A stretch of 64,000 bases of DNA from CAWBAT01 sp046331665 (GCA_046331665.1 JAXLQK010000025.1:26169-90168), one strand, 5' to 3'. Positions 42,259 to 52,784 are shown, numbered from the stretch's first letter. A program made the numbers and translations. Notes: generated by a model not told the origin, from the sequence alone.

Positions 42259-45200
42259 TTATCGATTCTTTTGGCGCAGGCGTTTGCGGAATCGGATGTC
42301 CAACCCGAAGGCTCCATCAATGTCACGCGATCCGATTAAAGTGGTCGAGTCATTCAAGAAGTACTCGATATAAATCACTTGCTGTTCATTGTTGGAAACA
42401 TTCGTGGAGTAAGTGATCGCGAGGTTCTTGGTGACTTGTTGACCCATGGTGACTCGAGTCGTTGGATCCCGTTCGTTTCCGATGAGTAACGGATCCACCC
42501 GAAAACTATCCAGACCAAAGAGCCGTTTGACACGAGATCCCATCTTGAGGGAAAGCCCCTCTGAAAGCAGAGCAGAGGCTCCCGACGAACTATCTTGTTG
42601 AAGGCCTCCCGTGGTATAGGGTCGATACGAACTGCTGGTCATGCCGGTTTTGCCGGATCCGCCTGTGGCCACTAAATTGAAGATATCGACGGTGGGCAAG
42701 GGAGGATCGGAACGAATGTTCGCTCTTAGCTTGTCCAGAGTTCCGCTAAGATTCAGCACGATGCGATAATCGCGCACGTCGCCCTCCGCTTCCAGGTCAA
42801 TTCGGGGGTCAATCCGAACGGGATTCAAGAAATCCACCCGTCCACGCGTGAGCCGATAACGCACTCCTTGGAAGTAAACATCTCCCTCACTGGCTTCCAG
42901 TGCTCCCGTGACGAAAGGTCGGGCGGCAGTCCCTTTTACTTTCAGGTCTGCCCGGGCCATCGTTCGCAAGAGAGGAGTGTCCAATTTGATGCTGCGATCT
43001 CCACCAATGGTCAGATCCAGGTGTAATTCGTTTCCAAAGTCTTTGGATCCCGGCCATGTGATCGTCTTCGAGCGGCTTTCCAGATATTGGGTGAGTGGAT
43101 CATATCCCTTTTGGAAAGACGCGCTAACGACCCGAACATTACCGGAGAGGACTTGGGACTGCTGTGACCCACGAAGAGCCAGATCCGCGTCGACCACATT
43201 CCTCATGCCTTCCGGATAGCGTATCCGAACCTCGCGACCCTGAATCTTAAGATTGAGCATGGTGATCTTTTCTTCGCCAAAAAGGAGGGTTCCGGTGAGT
43301 GTGAGCTTGCCACTTCCGCTTGAGCCGGTAATATTCTCGATCCGGATTTGATTCTCATCAAAATAGAGGGTGCCATTCGTTTGGGAGAGAGTGTTGGGAA
43401 ACCCGGCGTAGCCAAATTGGGCATTCGACAATTTCCCTTGTCCTTGAATGCGGGGATCATGCAGGGTGCCTCGCACCTGGGCATTTACTGTCCCGTTGCC
43501 TGTGGCCGTCAGGTTTTTGCTGAATTCGTTCAAGAGGGCGAGATTGAAGTCTCCCTTCATGGCGAGGTTTAGTTGTCCCTTGCCCGTCAGATCGATGGAC
43601 CCATTGAGGATCAGCACGGTTCCTTTCCCGGTGAATTCCGCATTTTGGATGGTTGCTTTCTCCCCGGCCACGGCAACCTCGAAAGGTTTGGAAGACTGAA
43701 GCTGTGCTTCCCGGAATTGGATTTTTACCGAATGCAAACTCCCCGTCACCTTCAACTCCTCCGGTTTCATGAGAGGGCCGGTTACGGTGACTTGTCCGGC
43801 TGCCTGACTACTAACCTTTTCAGGGGCTACCGGCAGAACCTTGATCAGGTAAGGGGTCAGGATGAGTTTATTAAAGGTGAGCTGGGCATTTAGAGAGAGC
43901 GCTTCGTCCAAGGCGACCGTGCCCTCCGCATTCAACTGGACACTGGGGTCCATTGAGGTGATCGCAAAGGTTGACACTTGATTTGCCGAATCGAGGCGAA
44001 TGAGAAAGTCGCCCGCCTTTTCTCCAGCCACGCTCAAGGATTTCAACTCCACTTGTCCTTTTAGTGCAGGGCGTCGAAAAGGCCCATCTGCTTCAAGGGA
44101 AATCTTTTCTAAACTCCCTGCCAAGGTCGATTTCTCAAGATGAACCCAGGGAAGCTGGGACAGGAGAATTCCGGATCCCTGAAGTTTGGATTGCACGGTC
44201 TGGTCCTGTAGATTAATGCTGGCGGTTCCAATCAATTGACCAGAACCGATTGTCAAGGTGATTGGGGAAACCTCAAGGATGGGATCACGATACTCGATGG
44301 AGACATCCGCCCGGTCTAGAGGCTGTTGGAGAAATTGACCCTCCCGTAACACCAGCTTTCCATCGATGAGAGGCTGTCGGAAGCTCCCTTTCAGCAACAG
44401 TTCCCCATTCATTTTTCCTTTAACCGGAAAGGTTCTGCCGATCATTGCCACCAGATCTTCGGTCCAACTTTCTTTGGCGTGGACGATGAAGTCCATGCTT
44501 CCGTCGGGCAAACGGGTTGCTGGATCCAGGGGCAGCCTTCCGGACAGACTTGCCGTGGAACTCCCTTTCTTCAGGGTTGTATGGTGAAGCAGAATTTCCT
44601 GGAGGTTAGCCTGGACGGATCCCTTCATCTCGTCGGCTTGATACTTGCCAAATACGAGAGGGTGAAAGGAAAAATGGCCTTCCAATTCAGGTGCTTGACG
44701 GGTTCCGCGGAGGAATCCTTCGAAAGAAGCCACTCCCTGTAGTTCCGGGGCCCAGTAGGCGAATTCCCTCAAATCGCCTGAATGAAATTCCAATCTCACA
44801 GTCGAGTCTCCTGCTGGGGTGATGGTCCCGTCCAATTTCAAGCGGCTCTGTTCGAGTTGAAGTGAAGTGTCATGAAAGGACAGGTTGCGGTTGTCGGCTG
44901 AAAAATTCAACTCACCCCGTAACGGAAGATCCCGAGAAGGAGTCGAAACTTGCTCAGGTTGACCAGGCGAAGGCAGAACGATCAAATGTCCTTCTCCACT
45001 AAAATTTCTCCCCAGCCCAACCCAGGAACCGCGCAAGAATCCTTCAACTCGCCCGGTGGGATTGATTCCTTTGAGTCCGATAATACGTACAATATCCGAT
45101 AATTGGACGCCCTTTACCAACAACTCGGTACGAAACCGGCGTGCGCCAAAGGGGTCGTCAATCAGCAGATTTCCTTTCCCGTTGCCTTTGAGTCCTTCGA

Positions 45201-46161
45201 GCTCGATTTTTTGGAAGTGGAACTGATTAGAACTCAGGGAATAGACACACCCAAGCCGATCGATTTGCGAGGGAGAGACTGAAAGCTTTGAGGCTTCTAA
45301 CTGACCATCTGCCTGCCAGTTGTGCGTGGAAAAAGCCAACTGGCCTTTCAGGTTCAGAATCCCCTTGAGTTCGGGCATTTGCGGAACATAGGGATGAATA
45401 TCATCAGCCTGCAGCTGCCCGTGGTAAAACAAAGTTCCCTCGGGCGAGGCCAGATTTTCCACGACCCCTTCCGCTTCGACTCTGGAGTTGTTCAGCGTAA
45501 CGACAATCTGTTGAATCTTTAGAGTGTTGCGCAGCCATTCGCAGGTAAGGTCGAATCCTCCACTCAAGCGATTTTTGTCCCACTGGATTGTGCCCTTCTC
45601 ATACCCGATTCGAGAAAGGTACGATTCCCGGTATATGGGCCGGTCTGCCGAAACATGAACTCCTTCCAAGTCCAGATTCCACTGGGAACGCTTCTCCTGG
45701 ATCTGGAGCTCTCCATTCTCAATGCTGAGATGATGAATGTGCAGAAGAAAAGGATCAAAAGCGACTTTTGGCGCGGGGACGGAGGATGAGAGATCTTTCT
45801 CAAAGGATAGACGGACCGAGGGGTCGACGATTCGCAACCTCTGAATCTGGAAAGAAAAAAACCACAGGTCGCGCCAGCGGGGCCTGACCTCAACGATGGG
45901 GATCGACAACGAAGAGGGATTCGTGGAAGGCTCTTTGCTCTCAATACGCAGCTGCGTAATTAACAGTCGCGGGGGAAAGAAATGAAGGGTTAGGGCTCCA
46001 ACAGAGGATTTGCCGCCAGTCCACCCATCCAAAGATTCAATCAAACGCGTTCGGAGAGAGGCTTCGATCCGCCCATGACTCAACCAAAAGGTGGCCAGTA
46101 GAAAAATCCAGCCGGCCATCACCAAGAGAAGGATAACAAGAAAAACGCGTCGATATTTCAT
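42259..46161 (-). CDS. tamB: TamB/YtfN-family translocation and assembly protein
   Basis: 1300 residues. An N-terminal membrane anchor (RVFLVILLLVMAGWIFLLATFWL) is followed by an AsmA-like start and a very long beta-rich periplasmic body, ending in a DUF490/TamB domain (about 900-1300) with DINLKG-like repeats (FNLVATGGSGKTG near 1180, ITYSTNVSNNEQQVIYIEYFLND near 1260). Length and layout fit TamB. It is the last gene of the Omp85-chaperone-TamB unit, 24 bases after the chaperone. TamB homologues are thought to carry phospholipid or assist autotransporter assembly. Confidence 0.9.
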   Translation of the reverse strand: MKYRRVFLVILLLVMAGWIFLLATFWLSHGRIEASLRTRLIESLDGWTGGKSSVGALTLHFFPPRLLITQLRIESKEPSTNPSSLSIPIVEVRPRWRDLWFFSFQIQRLRIVDPSVRLSFEKDLSSSVPAPKVAFDPFLLHIHHLSIENGELQIQEKRSQWNLDLEGVHVSADRPIYRESYLSRIGYEKGTIQWDKNRLSGGFDLTCEWLRNTLKIQQIVVTLNNSRVEAEGVVENLASPEGTLFYHGQLQADDIHPYVPQMPELKGILNLKGQLAFSTHNWQADGQLEASKLSVSPSQIDRLGCVYSLSSNQFHFQKIELEGLKGNGKGNLLIDDPFGARRFRTELLVKGVQLSDIVRIIGLKGINPTGRVEGFLRGSWVGLGRNFSGEGHLIVLPSPGQPEQVSTPSRDLPLRGELNFSADNRNLSFHDTSLQLEQSRLKLDGTITPAGDSTVRLEFHSGDLREFAYWAPELQGVASFEGFLRGTRQAPELEGHFSFHPLVFGKYQADEMKGSVQANLQEILLHHTTLKKGSSTASLSGRLPLDPATRLPDGSMDFIVHAKESWTEDLVAMIGRTFPVKGKMNGELLLKGSFRQPLIDGKLVLREGQFLQQPLDRADVSIEYRDPILEVSPITLTIGSGQLIGTASINLQDQTVQSKLQGSGILLSQLPWVHLEKSTLAGSLEKISLEADGPFRRPALKGQVELKSLSVAGEKAGDFLIRLDSANQVSTFAITSMDPSVQLNAEGTVALDEALSLNAQLTFNKLILTPYLIKVLPVAPEKVSSQAAGQVTVTGPLMKPEELKVTGSLHSVKIQFREAQLQSSKPFEVAVAGEKATIQNAEFTGKGTVLILNGSIDLTGKGQLNLAMKGDFNLALLNEFSKNLTATGNGTVNAQVRGTLHDPRIQGQGKLSNAQFGYAGFPNTLSQTNGTLYFDENQIRIENITGSSGSGKLTLTGTLLFGEEKITMLNLKIQGREVRIRYPEGMRNVVDADLALRGSQQSQVLSGNVRVVSASFQKGYDPLTQYLESRSKTITWPGSKDFGNELHLDLTIGGDRSIKLDTPLLRTMARADLKVKGTAARPFVTGALEASEGDVYFQGVRYRLTRGRVDFLNPVRIDPRIDLEAEGDVRDYRIVLNLSGTLDKLRANIRSDPPLPTVDIFNLVATGGSGKTGMTSSSYRPYTTGGLQQDSSSGASALLSEGLSLKMGSRVKRLFGLDSFRVDPLLIGNERDPTTRVTMGQQVTKNLAITYSTNVSNNEQQVIYIEYFLNDSTTLIGSRDIDGAFGLDIRFRKRLRQKNR

Positions 46162-46185
46162 CGGCAGTACTTCCCAAGAAACGAG

Positions 46186-46875
46186 CTAATCAAAGATATG
46201 AATGTTGGCGGTTTCCTTTAATGAACCCAGCCATTCATCGATTGCCTGGTTCACTTTTTCTTCCGTAAGAATCTCTCGAATTTTCGCTTCGACCTCAGCT
46301 TGTGTCGGAGGGGGTTGGATTCCCTTCCGCTCCAATTCCGGAAGCAGGGTTTTCTCGTAATAGCTGGCAATCTCTCCAGGCTCAACCGAAGCGAACTGAC
46401 GGAATCGGTTCTCCACATACCTGATCACCAGGATCTGCCACCGTAAGTGTTCTCTCAATTTCTCACGTGTGGTGTGGGATTCGATGAGCATCTGTCCCAA
46501 AGCCTCCTTCCCACCCCATTTCTCCTGCAAGGCATTCAATTGTGCCTCAACCTCCTGATCGGAAACTTTGCTTCCAGAAAATCCCTGGATTTGTTCACTC
46601 ATGAGCAGTTTTTCGATGATGTGCTCAACCAGTTGCCGTTGGATGACCTTATTTTCGGGAGAATTGTGCTGGGGGGTCTTTTGCAGAGAATTGTCCAACT
46701 GATAAAATCTTTCTTCCTCCTCAAGATCACTCAACGTAATGATTTGGTTGTTCACGACGGCCACAATCCGGTCAATGGTCTCGGCGTAAACGGAGACGGC
46801 GGCCTGCCCTAGAGAACGAGGATCGCAAGCAAGACCCAGGATGGGATGGAGGAGTATTTGTGCCCCATGGGACAA
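46186..46875 (-). CDS. SurA-like periplasmic chaperone without PPIase domain (N-terminus probably misread)
   Basis: 229 residues of SurA N-terminal type (VYAETIDRIVAVVNNQIITLSDLEEEERF) with the helical body and a C-terminal helix, but no rotamase/parvulin domain. The TTG start at 46875 gives no signal peptide. In the neighbouring frame, ATG 46868 encodes MGHKYSSIPSWVLLAILVL, which would join at about 46812 to LGQAAVSVYAETID and form a textbook signal peptide. A one-base loss there is therefore likely. It lies between Omp85 and TamB, so it probably guards outer-membrane proteins on their way to the barrel machine. Confidence 0.75.
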   Translation of the reverse strand: MSHGAQILLHPILGLACDPRSLGQAAVSVYAETIDRIVAVVNNQIITLSDLEEEERFYQLDNSLQKTPQHNSPENKVIQRQLVEHIIEKLLMSEQIQGFSGSKVSDQEVEAQLNALQEKWGGKEALGQMLIESHTTREKLREHLRWQILVIRYVENRFRQFASVEPGEIASYYEKTLLPELERKGIQPPPTQAEVEAKIREILTEEKVNQAIDEWLGSLKETANIHIFD

Positions 46876-47156
46876 GGTCTATTTGGTTCTTCGGGTCTGT
46901 GGGTGCGCAGCCGCATCAGATTTATTCCGCCCCTTGGAAACGAGTGCAGGACCGTGGTTTGGCATGGGACTTGATCTCTTCCGGACCCGCTCTTCCCTTT
47001 ACAAAATATTTTACCAGCTTCGGCTCCTCCACCGAATGTTCTTGAAAGAACTCTCAATCCAGCTGGAAATGGGTTTGTCATCCTCCAGATAATCCTCAAT
47101 GCGACTCCCGTTAACCCTGTGAAAACGATACGTTAAAGGGTTTGATACGCTCCCTC

Positions 47157-49952
47157 TTAAAAAGGATTCCCGATGGTAAAGAATACCTTGGTACTTGGCT
47201 GGCCAGGGGGAGGAGCAAGATTACGGCCAATATCAATCCGAATGGGGCCAAACGGGGTTTTATAGCGAAACCCCATCCCTAAAGTGTTGCTGAACGCCGC
47301 CAACTGAAAATCCCGAATGCGGGCGAATACGTTGCCTGCGTCATAAAATGGAGCAATCGAAAAAGTATCGGTTATGGGGTGGCGCAGTTCGATGTTGGCG
47401 ATGAACAGCGTATTTCCACCTAGCGGTGCCCCCGTGGCGGGATCCAGGGGCCCCGCCAAATCGAGGCCAAATCCTCTCAAGGTCGTTGATCCCCCCGCGA
47501 AGAACCGTTCAGAAATGGGAACCTCAACCGTACTTCCAAAGGGTCTTTTCAGGCCAACCCTTAGTGACGTTGCCAAAACGGTCTTCCCAAACACCAGACG
47601 GTTCATTTGAGTTTGACCAAAGACTGACATCAGATTGACTTCAGAACCATAGGCTTTGGAGGCGACGGAAAAATTCACCGTGTTGAAGAATCCCTTCTGA
47701 GGCTCAAAAGGGTCATCCCGCGTGTCTCGTAACCAAGCCGTCGAAAAAGTGGAAAGCCTCAGTGTTCCAAGATTCTCGAACCCCGTGGCCAAGGGGTTCA
47801 CCCGCACGTCGGACAGGTTTACCGTTTCATAATTGTAGCGGATGAAGAAATTGTCGACGCGGTGAAATCGTTTCAGAATTTGAAGCGACGCGTTCACTCG
47901 GGTGGTGTCAAAAGGAAGGTTATAGCCTTGGGCATTTTCTGCATACAGGGTGACAAAAGAATCCAAGTCGCGATTAAAGAGTCGTGGTTCGCGATAGGTG
48001 ATTTGCCCCCGTTGTTCGAGAAGACTGGCCCTCGTCCGAAAACTGATCGACCGGTCCAGGCCAAAAAGGTTTTTGCGCGTGATTTCAATCGTCCCTCGCG
48101 GCCCTTCATTGTTTTGATAGCCGAATCCGTATCCCAGGATCAGAGGGCTGGCATCTTCGACACGAACGATGACGGGGCGATAGTTGTCACTGGGATAGAT
48201 ATTAACGGGGTGATGTCGACACGATCAAACAGGCCGAGACTGTAGAGTTTCTGCTGGCTGGTGAGGAGTTTTTCGAGGCTGAGGGATTGCCTTCATGAAA
48301 AAGGTCGTTCGCAATGACTTTTCGTGCGTCAACCGATTTCCCACCACGTAGACATCCCCGACCTGGAACTTCACCCCTTCAGATACGGCGTAGTGAATTT
48401 CAATTTTTTGCTCGGGGGATCGTTGCGTTTTGGATTCGACAGCCGCGTCAGGGTATCCCAACTCCAAAAGCTTGGATTCGATGACGCGCCGGTCTTCGTC
48501 AAGCTTCTTGGAAGAGAACGGGGAGCCGGCCTTCAAACTCGTTGCCTTTAACAATTCCTCGTTGGTCAGAACGCTGTTGCCCGCCAGGGTCACTTGAGAG
48601 ACAAAGGTTTGTTTGCCCTCATTGATCTGGAAACGCACGGCCACGTTGACCCCGGAGGGGTCATTTTCATAAGAGGGAGTGATTTGGATGTCTTCGAATC
48701 CGTCCTGAACGTAGAGATCCCTTAACCGCTCGGCATCTTGCTGCATCAATTCAGGACTGAATCTCCCCTTGCTGGTGAGAGAGCCGGGCTGTGTCTGCAG
48801 GGGAGCCAGGAGCTGTTTGCGGTCAAAATACGCGGCACCGGGAAAGGTTACAGAGACGACGCGTTGCCGTGTGCCGCGATCAATGTTGTAGTTGATTTGA
48901 TAGGCTCTTTGCGCGGGCACTTCGATGAACTCACTGGTTACCGTGACATCGAAATATCCCTTTCGCTTGAAATAATCCTCGACGTTTTTTCGGCCTTCCT
49001 CTATCAGATCGGAGTCAATGCTGCCTTCTTCATAAATAGGAACAATCTGTCGCAGTGTCTTTCGCGATATTTTCCCGCCGGTGAGTTCGATATAGACGAA
49101 CGAGCCGGAATCGATGAAAATTCTCACCTGAACGCTATTGCTTTTTGCATCGTACTGGACGCTTTCCAACCGAATGTTGGCGTTTAAGAATCCCCGCTCG
49201 GAGTACATCTTTCGGATACGCTGCAGGGATCTTCGAACTTTGTTGGCGCGGTAAACCTGGCCCGGGCGGAGCTTGATCTTAGCCAGTATTTCCTTCTCCT
49301 CGAGCTGAGGTGATCCTGTGATTTTGATGCTTTCCACCGTGGCGCGGAGCCCGGGCTGCACGTGGTAATTGACGCTGACCAGATGAGATTCCGGCTGGAA
49401 CTGAATATCGGGGTGGACAGTGGCCTGATAATAACCGCTGTCGCGATAAGCCTGCGACACGGTTGACGCAAGATCATCAACGACTTTGTGCGAGTAAATC
49501 TCGCCGATGGGTAATTGGACCAGGTTGGAGAGTGTGGATCTGAGTGCCACCTCGCCGGAGATTCGAAAATCGGCAAAAAAGAAATTCGGTCGGAGCTTAA
49601 AAGTAATGACCAAGCCCTCTTCCAATCGGGCGGCATCGACTTCGATGTTTGCAAATTCTCTCGTTTTATATAAATTCTCGATGCTGCGCCGGACTGTCGC
49701 GGTTTCGAGCACATCTCCAACGGCCAGACTGATGGTGCTGTAAAGCCGTTTGGTTTGGATTGGATCGGGAGAGCTAAATTCAATCCGCGTAATCTTCATC
49801 CCGACAAAAGGGTCGATCGCGGCGCCGGTAAGAAAGGGAGTGAAAAGATGAAGGAAAAGAACGCCGAACAAAGAGAATCGGCATCTGGAAAGAGGGGAGC
49901 GGTGAGTCCTGATTAGGCTGTCTGGTCCAACACGAATTTCATTCCAACTCAT
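47157..49952 (-). CDS. bamA: Omp85-family outer-membrane protein (BamA/TamA) with seven POTRA-like repeats; frame broken three times
   Basis: With three single bases restored the gene encodes about 932 residues. A signal peptide (PLSRCRFSLFGVLFLHLFTPFLTGAA) is followed by seven POTRA-like units of 70-80 residues and a C-terminal barrel ending ...STKVFFTIGNPF, with the LRGF form of the VRGF/Y signature. The breaks, in plus-strand terms, are at T-run 48319-48322, G-run 48283-48285 and G-run 48207-48210, each one base short. After each repair the protein continues in sense (HEKVIANDLFHEGNP, then LSLEKLLTSQQKLYSLG, then VNIYPSDNYRPVIV). Downstream lie the chaperone and TamB, so TamA function is also possible. 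Confidence 0.85.
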
Positions 49953-50152
49953 TAAGGAACTTCATCGGCCAGGTACATGGGAAATCGTTAGGACTGGGTT
50001 CCGTCGCGATTATTGTACAACTCAGCCCAGTTTCCCCGATTTGTCTAATTATCTCAAGCGTTTCGTGGGCCCTGTCGACCGCCTGACCGGGAGGATGAAC
50101 GTTCGGCCATGAGGAGAAAGAAAGCTTCACCGATTGCAGGGTGGGAGGAGTT

Positions 50153-51982
50153 ATGGTGCGCCGCTTGTTATTAAGGATCTTTGGTCCGGCTCTATTTTGG
50201 CTCATTCTTGTTTTCAGTTCGAGTGTCCGTTCGAATCAATTGTTGGTTCCTCGACCCGAGCACCCCCGTCCGGATCTCCAGCGAGGAACTTGGCAAACGC
50301 TCAACGGGAAATGGGAATTTGCGTTTGACGACAACAACGTCGGTATTGCGGAACGCTGGTTCGCGCCTTCGAAAACATTGAGTCGGCGAATTCTTGTCCC
50401 TTTCTGTTTTGAGAGCCGCCTCAGTGGCATCGGAGACCCTTCGTTTCATGAAGTCGTTTGGTATCGCCGAACGATTTCAATTCCGGAACGATGGCGGTCC
50501 CAAAGGATCATCCTCCACTTTGGGGCCGTGGACTATGAGGCGACGGTGTGGATCAACGGATATCAAGTGGGAATGCATCAGGGGGGCCACGTCGGATTTC
50601 AATTTGACATCACCGATTACCTGAAGCCCGCGCAAAACACAATCGTTTTACGGGCGTGGGACCCGCCGACGGATCGAACGATTCCGCGCGGCAAACAATA
50701 TTGGAAACCCAAATCCGAAGGGATTTGGTACACCCGGACGACTGGAATCTGGCAACCGGTCTGGCTCGAAGCGGTCAATGCGGTCCATGTCACACGCTTG
50801 CGGATTATCCCTGACGTCGATCACGCTCAAGTCCAGGTGAAAGTGTTTCTCAGCCGAACGCTTCCCGGATTGAAGATACGGATGACAGTCCTCCCGGAGA
50901 GCGGAAATCCAGTCCTGGCTGATGAGATGACCACTGACCGCCGCATGGCTGTGGTGATCCCTTTGGTACACCAACAACTTTGGAGCCCGGAACACCCGCA
51001 CCTCTACCATTTGAACATTGAGGTGTCTTCGGGCGGTAAGGTCTTGGATCAGGTTTCCAGCTACTTTGGACAACGAAGCATCAGTACCAAGGACGGGCGG
51101 GTTTTTCTCAATGGTGTGCCCTATTATCTGCGAATGGTGCTCGATCAAGGCTACTGGCCGGAAAGCATACTTACCCCCCCTGGCGAGGAAGCCATTCAAT
51201 ATGATATTCGAATGACCAAGGCATTTGGTTTTACGGGGGTACGCAAACATCAAAAGGCAGAAGATCCCCGCTGGCTCTATTGGGCAGATAAGATGGGCTT
51301 GATGGTCTGGGGGGAAATGGCCAATGCTCAGGAATATAGTGAGGACTACGTCGAACGCTTCGTTCGCGAATGGATGGAAATCATCGACCGCGATTTCAAT
51401 CACCCATCCATTGTGGTGTGGGTCCCGATCAATGAAAGTTGGGGTGTCCCGGATATCCTCACCAACAAAAGGGAACAGGAACACGCGCGGACCATGGTGC
51501 ATCTGATCCGCTCGCTAGACCCAACCAGGCTTGTGGTGGACAACGACGGTTGGGAACATACCGATGCTACCGAGCTCTTTACCTTGCATGACTATGCCAG
51601 AACCGGAGAGGAGTTGGCGGCAAAATACAAGCCACTGGAATCAGATCGAACGCATATCCCTGACAATGCACGCGCTCCGCTTGCGAAGGGGTTCTCTTGG
51701 AACCAAACCCCCTTCCTGATGACAGAGTTCGGAGGGATTGCCTATCGTGTGGGGAATCCGCCGGCTCCGAAGGAATGGGGGTATTCCGGGATAGAGCCCT
51801 CTCAAGCTGCCCTGTTACTGCGACTGGAAGGCCTGGTCAGGGCATTGCGAGACAATTCAGCTTTCGCGGGTTATTGCTACACGCAACTAACGGATGTGGA
51901 ACAGGAAATCAACGGGTTGATGACCTTTGATAGGAAGCCAAAAGCCGATCCTTCTGAATTCGCCAGGATTTTTGGGCATTAA
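50153..51982 (+). CDS. Secreted glycoside hydrolase family 2 enzyme
   Basis: 609 residues from ATG 50153, directly after GGGAGGAG. Signal peptide about 1-27. Domain order: GH2 sugar-binding jelly roll (about 45-195: WYRRTISIPERW, VDYEATVWINGYQVG), immunoglobulin-like domain (about 195-300), and TIM barrel. The acid/base E428 is in INESWG and the nucleophile E525 in MTEFGG; the ADKMGLMVWGE segment is also typical. Activity could be beta-galactosidase, glucuronidase or mannosidase; the residues do not decide. It is transcribed away from the Omp85 gene and has no glycan-gene neighbours. Confidence 0.9.
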   Translation: MVRRLLLRIFGPALFWLILVFSSSVRSNQLLVPRPEHPRPDLQRGTWQTLNGKWEFAFDDNNVGIAERWFAPSKTLSRRILVPFCFESRLSGIGDPSFHEVVWYRRTISIPERWRSQRIILHFGAVDYEATVWINGYQVGMHQGGHVGFQFDITDYLKPAQNTIVLRAWDPPTDRTIPRGKQYWKPKSEGIWYTRTTGIWQPVWLEAVNAVHVTRLRIIPDVDHAQVQVKVFLSRTLPGLKIRMTVLPESGNPVLADEMTTDRRMAVVIPLVHQQLWSPEHPHLYHLNIEVSSGGKVLDQVSSYFGQRSISTKDGRVFLNGVPYYLRMVLDQGYWPESILTPPGEEAIQYDIRMTKAFGFTGVRKHQKAEDPRWLYWADKMGLMVWGEMANAQEYSEDYVERFVREWMEIIDRDFNHPSIVVWVPINESWGVPDILTNKREQEHARTMVHLIRSLDPTRLVVDNDGWEHTDATELFTLHDYARTGEELAAKYKPLESDRTHIPDNARAPLAKGFSWNQTPFLMTEFGGIAYRVGNPPAPKEWGYSGIEPSQAALLLRLEGLVRALRDNSAFAGYCYTQLTDVEQEINGLMTFDRKPKADPSEFARIFGH

Positions 51983-52201
51983 AGGGGTGGCGTCAGCGCT
52001 CTCAAGCGCTTCTTGCGAGAGAGATTGTGGAAATGGAAAAGCTCTTTGCCCGGCTCGCTGGCGGGTCCTCGAGGTGTCGTCGGAAAGGCGAAAGGGTGCA
52101 GGTTTTCGGTGAATTTTATGAATGTTCTCCAGGGCTAATTGGCTCGACTTCAGGCCAAGGTTTGAACCCCTCTTGATTCCTGCAGGGCATCTTTTATTTT
52201 G

Positions 52202-52231
52202 TTGATTTTTCAATGGCGTACATTGTAGTAT
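52202..52231 (+). promoter_or_regulatory. Possible promoter of the rimP operon
   Basis: TTGATT (52202-52207), 18-base spacer, TAGTAT (52226-52231). If used, transcription would begin at about 52238, right at the hairpin at 52240. Only a modest consensus match. Confidence 0.3.
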
Positions 52232-52239
52232 CAAAAACG

Positions 52240-52264
52240 AAAGTGGGCGAGAGCCCACTTTTTT
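52240..52264 (+). terminator. Intrinsic terminator/attenuator in the rimP leader
   Basis: AAAGTGGGC (52240-52248), GNRA-type loop GAGA, GCCCACTTT (52253-52261), then a run of T's to 52264. A perfect 9-bp terminator hairpin 50 bases before the rimP start. Structures of this kind are found upstream of rimP-nusA operons in several phyla, where NusA can adjust its own transcription. Confidence 0.8.
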
Positions 52265-52313
52265 ATTGGTCTGACATGGCTCTCAGCTTTCCCCCTTGTA
52301 AGGAAGTTCACGG

Positions 52314-52769
52314 TTGTCCGACTTCGAAAAGACGAAGGCCCTCATTGAAAGAGTCGTTTCTTCTGAAGGACTCGAACTGGTTGACGTTGAGATTAAAGGA
52401 AGTCTAAACAGAAGAATCGTACGGATTTTCATCGACAAACCTGAGGGCATCACCCACGCCGATTGCGAGAGAATCAGTCATCAGGTCGGAGCGGAGCTGG
52501 ACATTGAAGACCTGATTCCGGGGAGTTATACCTTGGAGGTATCCTCGCCCGGGCTGACGCGGAAACTGCAGAAGAAGGAAGATTTCTTGAGATTTCAAGG
52601 GAGGTTGGTCAAGATTCAGACCCTGCAACCCGTGAACGGATCGAGAATGATTCGCGGGATTCTTACCGCTTTTGATGGAGAGACGATTACGGTCGAACTC
52701 AACAAGAATGCCTCGGTGCAATTTCCGTTTCATTGGGTTGCAAAAGCCAACCTGGAGATCGATTTTTAG
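52314..52769 (+). CDS. rimP: Ribosome maturation factor RimP
   Basis: Helps mature the 30S subunit. 151 residues from TTG 52314, supported by AAGGAAG nine bases upstream; no ATG/GTG gives a full N-terminus. RimP features: the N-terminal alpha/beta domain (VVSSEGLELVDVEIK, GITHADCERISHQVGAELDIEDLIPGSYTLEVSSPGLTR) and the C-terminal SH3-like barrel. First gene of the translation block; nusA follows after 15 bases. Confidence 0.93.
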   Translation: MSDFEKTKALIERVVSSEGLELVDVEIKGSLNRRIVRIFIDKPEGITHADCERISHQVGAELDIEDLIPGSYTLEVSSPGLTRKLQKKEDFLRFQGRLVKIQTLQPVNGSRMIRGILTAFDGETITVELNKNASVQFPFHWVAKANLEIDF

Positions 52770-52784
52770 CCGGGAGTTTTAAGC

